The notes under the pieces were generated by a model. That model was not told the origin of the DNA. It did no database searches and was given only the letters and a program-made list of their open reading frames with translations. Shown here one piece after another: positions 1-5,152 of a stretch of 41,261 bases of DNA; the first letter of the stretch is position 1; the number at the start of each line of letters is the position of its first letter. This stretch comes from a virus. Position numbers and translations under genes: made by a program. The stretch is from positions 1 to 41,261 of IMG/VR virus record IMGVR_UViG_3300042564_001545. One strand, 5' to 3'.

Positions 1-121
1 GGCCGCAGGCAGGCCGCAGGCAGGCCGCAGGCAGGCCGCAGGCAGGCCGCAGGCAGGCCGCAGGCAGGCCGCAGGCAGGCCGCAGGCAGGCCGCAGGCAG
101 GCCGCAGGCAGGCCGCAGGCA
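1..121. repeat. Terminal 11-bp tandem array (left)
   Basis: Eleven perfect consecutive copies of GGCCGCAGGCA, followed by a degenerate edge (AGGCAGGCAGCGGCGCAGGCAGG at 121-143, seen here in two parts). The same unit fills the right end of the window. The period is 11, so it is not codon-driven, although every frame stays open through it. It could be a true phage terminus, like the short repeat arrays just inside T7 ends, or one internal array at which the assembly broke. Confidence 0.95.
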
Positions 122-150
122 GGCAGGCAGCGGCGCAGGCAGGGCCAGAA

Positions 151-177
151 ACGCAAAACACCCCCGCAAGGGGGGTG
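151..177 (-). terminator. Intrinsic terminator of the leftward AAA/VWA operon
   Basis: On the minus strand a 7-bp perfect stem (CACCCCC / GGGGGTG, 177-171 with 165-159) closes a 5-nt loop and is followed by TTTTGCGTTT. This is a classic Rho-independent terminator about 30 bases after the stop codon at 207. It isolates the cassette transcript from the terminal repeat array. Confidence 0.8.
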
Positions 178-205
178 CCAAGGCAGGGCAGGCAGGGGGC
201 GGGGG
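178..205. repeat. Direct repeat, left copy, flanking the AAA/VWA cassette
   Basis: CCAAGGCAGGGCAGG followed by CAGG and then GGGCGGGGG. The same string without the CAGG insertion occurs at 2825-2848. The two copies bracket the compositionally distinct cassette, so they may mark recombination points, or they may be two members of a dispersed family. Confidence 0.7.
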
Positions 206-206
206 C

Positions 207-1070
207 TTATGCCGCCTCTGCGGCCCCCCGTTCTGCAAGCTGCGCTTTGACCCAATCGGCTGCGTCGCTGTCGCTGCCGAATTGGGTTTCGCCTGCGGTG
301 ATAAGCGACGGCACAAGCAGGAAATCCTCGCAGCCTGTCAGGGCAGGCAGGCAATCGCGCAGCAAGGCAGGGTGCCGGGTGTGGTTGTTTTGAAGCCAGT
401 TGACATCGCGCTCGCCCGGATAGCCCCCGACAGTTTGACAGGCAGCAAAGGCAGCGCGACGGAAAGCGTCGGGGCTTGCAAGCAACCAAGCAGCCCGCGC
501 AACGTCAAGCGGGGCCGTCTCAATCTGCACCCCAAAGGCTGCATCTGTCGCATGATCCGAATAGCGGCTGATATTCTGGCCAGCGACGGCCCACAGGGTA
601 ACAGGCCGCGTCGCGGCAAGCAGGCGCACAAGGGCCAAGGCAGCGGCCCCCCGCCGTTCGATTGTCGCGGCTTTGACGCTGGCCGAAACCCCGATATCGA
701 CAACGACAGCCAAGGGGGCCGCTTCATCGCTGATTTTGACCCTGCGCCGCATGGCCAGCGGATTGCCTGCCAGAAACGCAGGCACGCAGGGCGCGCCCCC
801 TGCGACGGCTGCGACAGTCGCAAAGCGAGACGTTGCAAAGCCCACGCTTTCCATCTGGCCTAGAAGGCGGTCGCAGGCTGCGGTCGCTTTGGCACTGCCT
901 GCGTCAATGCGGGCCTGCGTCTCGGCAGGGGTGCCGCCTGCCCAAGCGTTTTCGCTTGTGTCTGTCAGGTAAGGGCAGGCAGCGGCAGGGCCGCGCAGAT
1001 AGCGGGCAAAATCGCCAATGCTGTCAAAGCGCGCGCCCTTGATATCGTGGGGGAGGGACAAGGGCAGCAT
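207..1070 (-). CDS. VWA-like protein partner of the AAA+ ATPase (DUF7192/CobT-like)
   Basis: 287 aa. I start it at the ATG at 1070, one base after the stop of the upstream ATPase gene (TGATATG), so the two are coupled. Around residue 125 there is VVVDIGVSAS followed by RRGAAALALVRLL and VTLWAV. This has the layout of a von Willebrand A domain, with a beta-strand ending in the MIDAS loop, a helix and the next strand. The MIDAS reads DxGxS rather than DxSxS. Phages often carry such a protein next to a MoxR/CobS-type ATPase, and the pair is frequently labelled cobaltochelatase CobS/CobT without evidence of that activity. By analogy the likely role is an adaptor that delivers the ATPase to a target. 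The family assignment comes from motif and context; the substrate is unknown. Confidence 0.6.
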   Translation of the reverse strand: MLPLSLPHDIKGARFDSIGDFARYLRGPAAACPYLTDTSENAWAGGTPAETQARIDAGSAKATAACDRLLGQMESVGFATSRFATVAAVAGGAPCVPAFLAGNPLAMRRRVKISDEAAPLAVVVDIGVSASVKAATIERRGAAALALVRLLAATRPVTLWAVAGQNISRYSDHATDAAFGVQIETAPLDVARAAWLLASPDAFRRAAFAACQTVGGYPGERDVNWLQNNHTRHPALLRDCLPALTGCEDFLLVPSLITAGETQFGSDSDAADWVKAQLAERGAAEAA

Positions 1071-1071
1071 A

Positions 1072-2262
1072 TCAGCGGCCCCCGTCAATCAAGGCAGCTT
1101 GTTCAGGCGACAGCCCCGCAAGATAGGTCATGGCCGCAGCTTCATCAGCCGTGAAACCGACCGCCATATGCGCGGCCCCTGCGTCAGCGTGGCGGGGGTG
1201 GATTACCACTTTGACCCCGTGCTTTTCAGCATTGGCGCGGGCTTTCTGCACCCGCAGCGCAAAATCGCCATACAGGGCGCGTTCTAGGGCCGTGTCGTAA
1301 CCCCAAGTCAGTTTTGTAGGGAAGCGGCCCAGAAAAGCAGCGTCTAGGCGATTGCGGCCAATGTAAGCAGCGGTCGGCCCCTCGCCAAATGTGTTCGCGG
1401 CCCCAAGGCAGACAAAATCGGGGTGTCGGTCCACAATTTCACCTGTCGGCAAGGCAAGCTGGCCATTGGACAGGGGCGCGTTAAGGGCCATTGTCGCTTG
1501 CTGGTCCCAGCTATCCAATTCATCAAGCAGGCACACGCCCCCATTGCGGAAACGCTCTACAAATTGGGTGCTGTGATAGGTGCCGCCTGCGTCAACAAAG
1601 CCCAGCAATTCGTGCGTCATGGCCATTGTGCCATGAAAGCCCCAAGCCAAGCCCAAAGCGTCGGCCACCTGCCGCGCAGCGTGTGTTTTGCCTGACCCTG
1701 TCGGGCCAGCAATCCAAATGTTCAGGCGGTTTCCCTTTCCGTCGCGGGCAGCGGCAAGGCGCACCAGCGTTTCTAGCATGGGGTGGCGCTGTGCGGGCAA
1801 TTCGCCCCCAAAAGGCAGGCCGTCGCGGTCCACCACAAGCAGGCGGGGGGCTGCGGTTTCCAAAGCGGCAATGCGGGCCGCTAGGGCGTCAAGCACAGGC
1901 TGGACGTTGCCAGCACCACCAAAGGCAGCGGCAAGCGTTGCCAAGGCCGCGCCCACGTCACCAGCGGGGGCCGCAGGGGCTGCGACAGCGGGGGCCGCAG
2001 GGGTGCGGCGGTCAAAAAGGCCAGCGGGGGCCGCAGGGGCTTGGAAATGCTGCATGGGGGTTTCTCCGGTTTCAGCGGGGGCCGCAGCCCCAATCAGGGT
2101 TTCAACGTCAAGTCCAAGGTGCCGCGCAACGTCAACGGCACGGGCCGCGCCTAGTGATGCGGTGTCAACGCCGTGGGTGCGGCGATATGCGGGCCAATCG
2201 GGATGGGAAGCGATAGCGCGGCGCAATGCGGCCCGCTGCGCGTTGGAAATAGCGCCGCTCAT
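1072..2262 (-). CDS. MoxR/CobS-like AAA+ ATPase
   Basis: 396 aa from the ATG at 2262 (TGATG overlap with the small upstream ORF). Walker A is GPTGSGKT at about 186-193 and Walker B is CLLDELDS at about 244-251. A sensor-1 region AANT lies near 288, followed by the arginine-rich NRLDAAFLGRF near 304-314. The insert between Walker A and B (GTYHSTQFVERF) is typical of the MoxR/CobS/NorQ group. An N-terminal helical segment precedes a low-complexity Ala-Pro linker (about 70-105), encoded by repeats of AGCGGGGGCCGCAG. ATPases of this group remodel or load cofactors onto partner proteins together with a VWA protein, here the next gene. The role in the phage is unknown; host takeover or virion maturation are possible. 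Confidence 0.85.
   Translation of the reverse strand: MSGAISNAQRAALRRAIASHPDWPAYRRTHGVDTASLGAARAVDVARHLGLDVETLIGAAAPAETGETPMQHFQAPAAPAGLFDRRTPAAPAVAAPAAPAGDVGAALATLAAAFGGAGNVQPVLDALAARIAALETAAPRLLVVDRDGLPFGGELPAQRHPMLETLVRLAAARDGKGNRLNIWIAGPTGSGKTHAARQVADALGLAWGFHGTMAMTHELLGFVDAGGTYHSTQFVERFRNGGVCLLDELDSWDQQATMALNAPLSNGQLALPTGEIVDRHPDFVCLGAANTFGEGPTAAYIGRNRLDAAFLGRFPTKLTWGYDTALERALYGDFALRVQKARANAEKHGVKVVIHPRHADAGAAHMAVGFTADEAAAMTYLAGLSPEQAALIDGGR
1963..2087. repeat. Short GC-rich repeats inside the AAA+ gene linker
   Basis: Four copies of AGCGGGGGCCGCAG begin at 1963, 1987, 2023 and 2073. They encode the Ala-Pro linker of the ATPase on the minus strand. The core GGCCGCAGG is the same as in the terminal 11-bp repeat, so the linker may have grown by the same slippage or recombination process. 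Confidence 0.75.
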
Positions 2263-2357
2263 CACAGCACCCACAGGCCAAGGGCAAGCAGCCCAAACAG
2301 GACAACGCAGCCGCAGGCCGCATCAAGATAATCTAGCAGGGTTGGTTTCATGGTCAT
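2262..2357 (-). CDS. Possible 31-aa single-span membrane protein
   Basis: A short ORF starting MTMKPTLLDYL and continuing into a hydrophobic stretch (CGCVVLFGLLALGLWVL). Its TGA overlaps the ATG of the AAA+ gene (TGATG), which suggests translational coupling. It lies about 30 bases downstream of the predicted -10 at 2394. I see no strong Shine-Dalgarno sequence. It could be a real small membrane peptide, a coupling leader, or chance. Confidence 0.4.
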   Translation of the reverse strand: MTMKPTLLDYLDAACGCVVLFGLLALGLWVL

Positions 2358-2393
2358 GATCCATAGCAGAAGCGGCGACGTTGCCGCAGCCAA

Positions 2394-2423
2394 GGTATAG
2401 CCGATAATCAAACAGTCAGTCAA
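2394..2423 (-). promoter_or_regulatory. Predicted promoter of the leftward AAA/VWA cassette
   Basis: On the minus strand, -35 TTGACT (2423-2418), an 18-bp spacer and -10 TATACC (2399-2394). The -35 lies inside a 9-bp inverted repeat, as expected for a repressible promoter. It fits the sigma70 consensus moderately well and lies directly upstream of the cassette. Confidence 0.5.
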
Positions 2424-2435
2424 TCCTGACTGACT
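2414..2435. promoter_or_regulatory. Operator-like inverted repeat
   Basis: AGTCAGTCA (2414-2422), a 4-base centre ATCC, then TGACTGACT (2427-2435): perfect 9-bp arms. It overlaps the predicted -35 of the leftward promoter. A dimeric DNA-binding protein could bind here; several small HTH proteins are encoded in the early operon. An RNA hairpin is the alternative. Confidence 0.55.
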
Positions 2436-2525
2436 ATAGAAGTAGGGCCAATACTGACCAAAAAACCAAAATCGCCCAATTGGGTTCGTGTCGTTTAAAA
2501 TCAAAGACTTAGCCGAAAAGTGCAA

Positions 2526-2695
2526 TAGTCAAGTTTGACTATGTAATCAACGATTTCAATGGATTAGATTAGCTACGCGCGTTGGTTCCCTATGGTGCTG
2601 CGCAAATACTTTACGGGCTGCGCAGCACCCGACCAAGGGTGCAGGCCGCTTGCGCTGCCTGCCCCCGGCTGCGGTCCAATGGGTGGATTTAGGCT
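2526..2695 (+). ncRNA. Structured element, copy A
   Basis: It begins with the palindrome TAGTCAA-GT-TTGACTA (2526-2541). An 11-bp inverted repeat follows (2594-2604 with 2619-2629, 14-nt loop), then a 6-bp hairpin GCACCC-GACCAA-GGGTGC (2625-2642), then GGCCGCTTGC (2644-2653), and it ends near TTAGGCT (2689-2695). The two stems share bases and are mutually exclusive. All these landmarks recur in the same order at 3937-4088, with compensatory changes in the 6-bp stem. It could be an RNA, or a hairpin used as DNA; the strand is inferred from shared orientation only. Confidence 0.5.
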
Positions 2696-2824
2696 GTTTT
2701 GTATTGGCTATACTTAAAGGCCAGAAAGCAGGGGAAAAAGGGCGATAAGGTGCGCAGCGCAGGCCCCGCGATAAGGGGCGGGGCTGCGTTGGCCGAAACA
2801 GCGCGAAAGAAGGCCGCTAAGGGG

Positions 2825-2848
2825 CCAAGGCAGGGCAGGGGGCGGGGG
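2825..2848. repeat. Direct repeat, right copy, flanking the AAA/VWA cassette
   Basis: CCAAGGCAGGGCAGG then GGGCGGGGG, identical to 178-205 apart from a 4-bp CAGG indel. It lies in non-coding DNA, about 460 bases beyond the start of the cassette. Confidence 0.7.
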
Positions 2849-2965
2849 TGACATAGGGCAGGCGATAGATAGCGTTGTGCGGGGCTGTTTTGGGGCTGTT
2901 CTGAAAAGCAATACCAAAGCAATACCAATTGATTGCATGTGATATCATAACGCTTGCGCCTGCCC

Positions 2966-3065
2966 GCCTGCGTCGCCCTGCGTCGCTGCCTGCCTGCGTC
3001 GCTGCCTGCGTCGCTGCCTGCGTCGCTGCCTGCCTGCCTGCGTCGCTGCCTGCCTGCGTCGCTGC
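2966..3065. repeat. CTGCGTCGC tandem array
   Basis: Seven copies of CTGCGTCGC start at 2968, 2978, 2994, 3006, 3018, 3038 and 3054, separated by TGC or TGCC units. The reverse complement of 3033-3055 matches 121-143, the inner edge of the left terminal array, at 22 of 23 bases. This array is thus an inverted relative of the terminal repeats. Frames through it encode only Leu-Pro-Ala-Ser low complexity. Confidence 0.85.
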
Positions 3066-3068
3066 ACC

Positions 3069-3203
3069 AGTCAACCCGCGACGCGACGCCAAGTCAGGGC
3101 CAGTCAGGGCGACGCGACGCCAAGTCAGGGCAAGTCAGCACGAGTCAGGGCAATGGAAAAGCCAAGGAAAACAAGGGCTTGCGCCAAGTCAGGGCCGCAG
3201 TCA
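3069..3203. repeat. AGTCA(GG) iteron-like cluster
   Basis: Eight AGTCA words on the plus strand start at 3069, 3092, 3102, 3123, 3133, 3143, 3187 and 3199; most are followed by GGG or GGC. Several are spaced 10 bases apart, one helical turn. Within it a 23-base unit is repeated exactly (3078-3100 and 3109-3131). This arrangement resembles iterons bound by a replication initiator or repressor. Confidence 0.65.
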
Positions 3204-3289
3204 GGAGCTGGATCGGTTGCGCGGACCCCCCACGGGGGTCGGTCGGCGGGGGGCAGGATGATTTTGGTGGTGTAATAGGCTGCGCGTCT

Positions 3290-3315
3290 AAAATTTTTCC
3301 GTCGCTAAAAATTTT
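3290..3315. promoter_or_regulatory. AT-rich perfect inverted repeat
   Basis: AAAATTTTT (3290-3298) and AAAAATTTT (3307-3315) around an 8-base centre, in an otherwise GC-rich genome. It could be a duplex-unwinding element or a hairpin. It sits between the iteron-like cluster and the HNH gene. Confidence 0.5.
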
Positions 3316-3330
3316 CTGTTGTTTTTGTAG

Positions 3331-3363
3331 TGTATAAACAGTAAATTCGATGTGTATAAACAG
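3331..3363 (+). repeat. Paired TGTATAAACAG boxes upstream of the HNH gene
   Basis: Exact 11-bp copies at 3331-3341 and 3353-3363, offset by 22 bases (two helical turns). Each contains TATAAA, a -10-like hexamer, but I see no convincing -35 at the right distance. The second copy runs into the AGGAAA ribosome-binding site of the HNH gene. Confidence 0.6.
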
Positions 3364-3373
3364 GAAAACGGCC

Positions 3374-3898
3374 ATGATCGAACCAAAGGACTTGCACAAG
3401 TATCTGCGCTACTACCCAGAGACCGGGGTGTTTGTCTGGAAGCTACGGACGCCTAAGACTATGCCTGACTGGTCGGAAGCCCAGATCGCGGCGTGGAACA
3501 AACGCTTTGCCAGAAAGCGGGCGCTGACTTCGCTGCGCACCTACGGATACAAGGGTGGGCGAATCCTGACTGAAGCCTACTTTGCGCACCGCGTGGCGTG
3601 GGCCATGACTTACGGGGAATGGCCGAATCACATCGACCACGTCAACGGCGACTCTGCTGACAACCGCATCGACAACCTGCGGTCTGTTCAGCCCGGAGAA
3701 AATCTGCGGAACAGAAAAATCCCGTCAAACAGCCCGCTTGGCATCATGGGAGTGCGGCGGGAACGCAAAAATACCTACGTTGCAACGCTAGGGAGCGAAG
3801 TCATTGGTAGGTTCAGGACTGTTGAAGAAGCCACTGCTGCGCGTAAGGCTGCGGAAGAAGCGCACGGGGGCTACCACCCTAACCACGGAAAACGGTAA
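3374..3898 (+). CDS. HNH endonuclease with AP2-like DNA-binding tail
   Basis: 174 aa. The ATG at 3374 is preceded at proper distance by AGGAAA, so I prefer it to the upstream frame extension. The core is AHRVAWAMTYGEWP, then HIDHVNGD and DNRIDNLR, the HNH_3 pattern of phage free-standing homing nucleases. The C-terminal part (GIMGVRRERKNTYVATLGS...GRFRTVEEATAARKAAEEAHG) looks like an AP2-type DNA-binding domain. Such genes are selfish and cut near their own insertion site. It stands between the two copies of the structured element, consistent with insertion or duplication there. Confidence 0.9.
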   Translation: MIEPKDLHKYLRYYPETGVFVWKLRTPKTMPDWSEAQIAAWNKRFARKRALTSLRTYGYKGGRILTEAYFAHRVAWAMTYGEWPNHIDHVNGDSADNRIDNLRSVQPGENLRNRKIPSNSPLGIMGVRRERKNTYVATLGSEVIGRFRTVEEATAARKAAEEAHGGYHPNHGKR

Positions 3899-3936
3899 TA
3901 AAATTAACATGATACGAGATGATTGCAGTCTGTGCA

Positions 3937-4088
3937 AAGTCAAGTTTGACTATGTAACAGGCAAAACTCCTCGCGCGCAGCACCATAGAGCGCTGCGCAA
4001 GCACTGTACGGGCTGCGCAGTCCACGACCAAGTGGACGGCGCGCGTGGCCGCTTGCCGTCCCAGTGGACAGGGCGATAAAGTTAGGCT
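3937..4088 (+). ncRNA. Structured element, copy B
   Basis: It has the same landmarks as copy A. The palindrome AGTCAA-GT-TTGACT (3938-3951) opens the element and 20 bases from 3938 are identical to copy A. CTGCGCA (3993-3999) pairs with TGCGCAG (4014-4020) around a 14-nt loop. A 6-bp hairpin GTCCAC-GACCAA-GTGGAC (4020-4037) follows, then GGCCGCTTGC (4047-4056) and TTAGGCT (4082-4088). The hairpin keeps the loop GACCAA exactly while its stem bases change in pairs relative to copy A. It ends in the predicted promoter of the virion operon. RNA or DNA function is unresolved. Confidence 0.5.
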
Positions 4089-4093
4089 AGACT
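4065..4093 (+). promoter_or_regulatory. Predicted promoter of the rightward packaging/virion operon
   Basis: -35 TGGACA (4065-4070), 17-bp spacer, -10 TAGACT (4088-4093), immediately upstream of the first gene of the operon. It matches sigma70 at 5/6 and 4/6 positions with ideal spacing. It overlaps the end of structured element copy B. Confidence 0.5.
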
Positions 4094-4119
4094 CCAAGCC
4101 AACGCAGGAGGATGTCCCA

Positions 4120-4512
4120 ATGGGATCGAAGTTAGTGCTTGTGCCACAAAAGGGCGGCGATGACGAAATTCAGCGGGCGGCGATCAAGAGCCGCTACGCG
4201 ATGGACGAGACGAGCCGGAAGCTCCTCAAGGAGACCGGGCGGCGAGCGGCGATGAAGCTGTTTGAATTTATGAACGACAGCGACAAGTGGGATCAGGTCG
4301 GCCCTCGAAACCAGATCGCACTTCTGGAGCTTGCGTTGAACCGTGCGTTTGGCCGCGTTGAGACTGTGACTGCGGACGAGAAGATTGCGGACGACAAGGA
4401 CAATGTGGCGGGTGCGCTGCCAAGTCATCTGCGGCTGTTGGCGGGAAAGTTGGACCTGCCGGAACTGCGCGGAGCGAAGGCTGCGACGAAAGTTGACGGC
4501 GAGGACGATTGA
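4120..4512 (+). CDS. Candidate small terminase subunit
   Basis: 130 aa, starting at the ATG at 4120 behind a consensus AGGAGG (4106-4111, 8-base spacing). Alpha-helical and charged, with a central segment GRRAAMKLFEFMNDSDKWDQVGP and QIALLELALNRAFGRVET, and an acidic C-terminus. It is the first gene of the packaging operon, four genes ahead of the large terminase, which suits a DNA-recognition terminase subunit. I recognise no specific family motif, so the function is inferred from position and size. Confidence 0.45.
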   Translation: MGSKLVLVPQKGGDDEIQRAAIKSRYAMDETSRKLLKETGRRAAMKLFEFMNDSDKWDQVGPRNQIALLELALNRAFGRVETVTADEKIADDKDNVAGALPSHLRLLAGKLDLPELRGAKAATKVDGEDD

Positions 4513-4603
4513 GCGTAGGTTAGCTTTACTCTCCCTCGGTCTACTGGCTCCGCTGCTGTCCTCCTCCTCCAGTCAGCGGAGCCGCCTTCAACAGGAGCTT
4601 CCC

Positions 4604-4645
4604 ATGCCGTCCTGCAAGTCGAAGAAGCGCGGTGGTAAGAAATGA
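4604..4645 (+). CDS. Possible 13-aa basic peptide
   Basis: MPSCKSKKRGGKK, with AGGAG upstream at a good distance, ending in an ATGA overlap with the next gene. Seven of 13 residues are Lys or Arg. It may be a true micro-ORF or merely a coupling leader for the downstream gene. Confidence 0.35.
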   Translation: MPSCKSKKRGGKK

Positions 4646-5001
4646 TTTCTGCTGCTGAGAACAAGAAGAATACTCAGAACGCTATCGACAACTGGATGCT
4701 TGGGCCGAAGGTTCCGGGTATCAAGCCGAGTCAAAACAAGGACTACTGGAACGAGATGGCGGCAGCGTGGCTTCTGACTCCAGCAGAGGCGCGGCGTCAG
4801 CTTTGCTCTAACTGCGAATACTACGACAACACGCCTGAGACCAAAGCTGAGATGGAAGCGATCCCGCTGAATGCCTTTGATGATGGGGCTGGGAGCCGTG
4901 GCTACTGCGTGAAGCTGAAATTCATCTGCCATGACTTGCGCTCTTGCTTGGCGTGGGAACGTAAGGACTTTGAGGAGGAAGACGATGAAGGGGAAGACTA
5001 A
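4642..5001 (+). CDS. Conserved phage protein with Cys-rich putative metal site
   Basis: 119 aa. It contains LCSNCEYYDN (about 53-62), GYCVK (about 91) and CHDLRSCLAWE (about 99-109), with a highly acidic tail. The CxxC...C...C/H/C arrangement suggests a zinc or iron-sulfur site. I recall the overall pattern (PSKNKxYW...EARRxLCxNCEYF...GYC) from packaging regions of aquatic podoviruses, where the function is unknown. The start overlaps the preceding micro-ORF and the end overlaps the next gene by 17 bases, so it belongs to a coupled run leading to the terminase. Confidence 0.75.
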   Translation: MISAAENKKNTQNAIDNWMLGPKVPGIKPSQNKDYWNEMAAAWLLTPAEARRQLCSNCEYYDNTPETKAEMEAIPLNAFDDGAGSRGYCVKLKFICHDLRSCLAWERKDFEEEDDEGED

Positions 5002-5152
5002 GGTCGCCAAAGTCATGGGCGAGTATAAGCGCGGCACTCTGCACGGTGGCGTCGATCCGAAGGGGCCTAAGAAGGCTCCTGTGGTGAAGTCCCGCAAGCA
5101 AGCGATTGCTATTGCTTTGTCTGAAGCCGGAATGGGGCGGAAGAAGAAATGA
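4985..5152 (+). CDS. DUF6496-like small basic protein
   Basis: 55 aa from the ATG at 4985, preceded by AGGAGG (4973-4978). The signature is KVMGEYKRGTLHGG...VKSRKQAIAIALSEA, typical of the short DUF6496 proteins common in phages and bacteria. Very basic (Lys-rich ends); it may bind nucleic acid, but its function is unknown. It overlaps both neighbours. Confidence 0.75.
   Translation: MKGKTKVAKVMGEYKRGTLHGGVDPKGPKKAPVVKSRKQAIAIALSEAGMGRKKK

Larger units (their letters stand above)
2358..3373. other. Long non-coding, repeat-rich intergenic region
   Basis: About 1 kb between the leftward cassette and the HNH gene in which I accept no gene; open frames here are low-complexity products of repeats. 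It contains, in order, a promoter/operator, structured element copy A, a TATACT -10-like box at 2709-2714, a copy of the cassette-flanking repeat, a pair of CAATACCAA repeats near 2910-2930, the CTGCGTCGC tandem array, the AGTCAGG cluster, an AT-rich inverted repeat and paired TGTATAAACAG boxes. The density and order of these signals resemble a replication origin or a transcription switch. Confidence 0.7.

Noticed and set aside
1-121. CRISPR-like array
   Set aside because: The 11-bp units are contiguous with no spacers, and no cas operon is present; it is a simple tandem repeat.
282-863. Plus-strand ORFs opposite the VWA-like gene
   Set aside because: No ribosome-binding site or domain; explained by GC-rich codon bias of the minus-strand gene.
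207-2262. Cobalamin biosynthesis genes cobS/cobT
   Set aside because: AAA+ and VWA-like folds are shared with cobaltochelatase, but there is no CobN and no cobalamin gene nearby; the name would overstate the evidence.
2427-2446. T7-like late promoter (GACTGACTATAGAAG)
   Set aside because: It resembles the end of a T7-class promoter only in CTATAG, is not repeated before late genes, and no single-subunit RNA polymerase gene is seen.
2817-3337. Several 80-130 codon ORFs through the repeat region
   Set aside because: They encode Leu-Pro-Ala-Ser or Thr-Gln-Ala low complexity on both strands as a result of the DNA repeats, lack ribosome-binding sites and have no recognisable fold.
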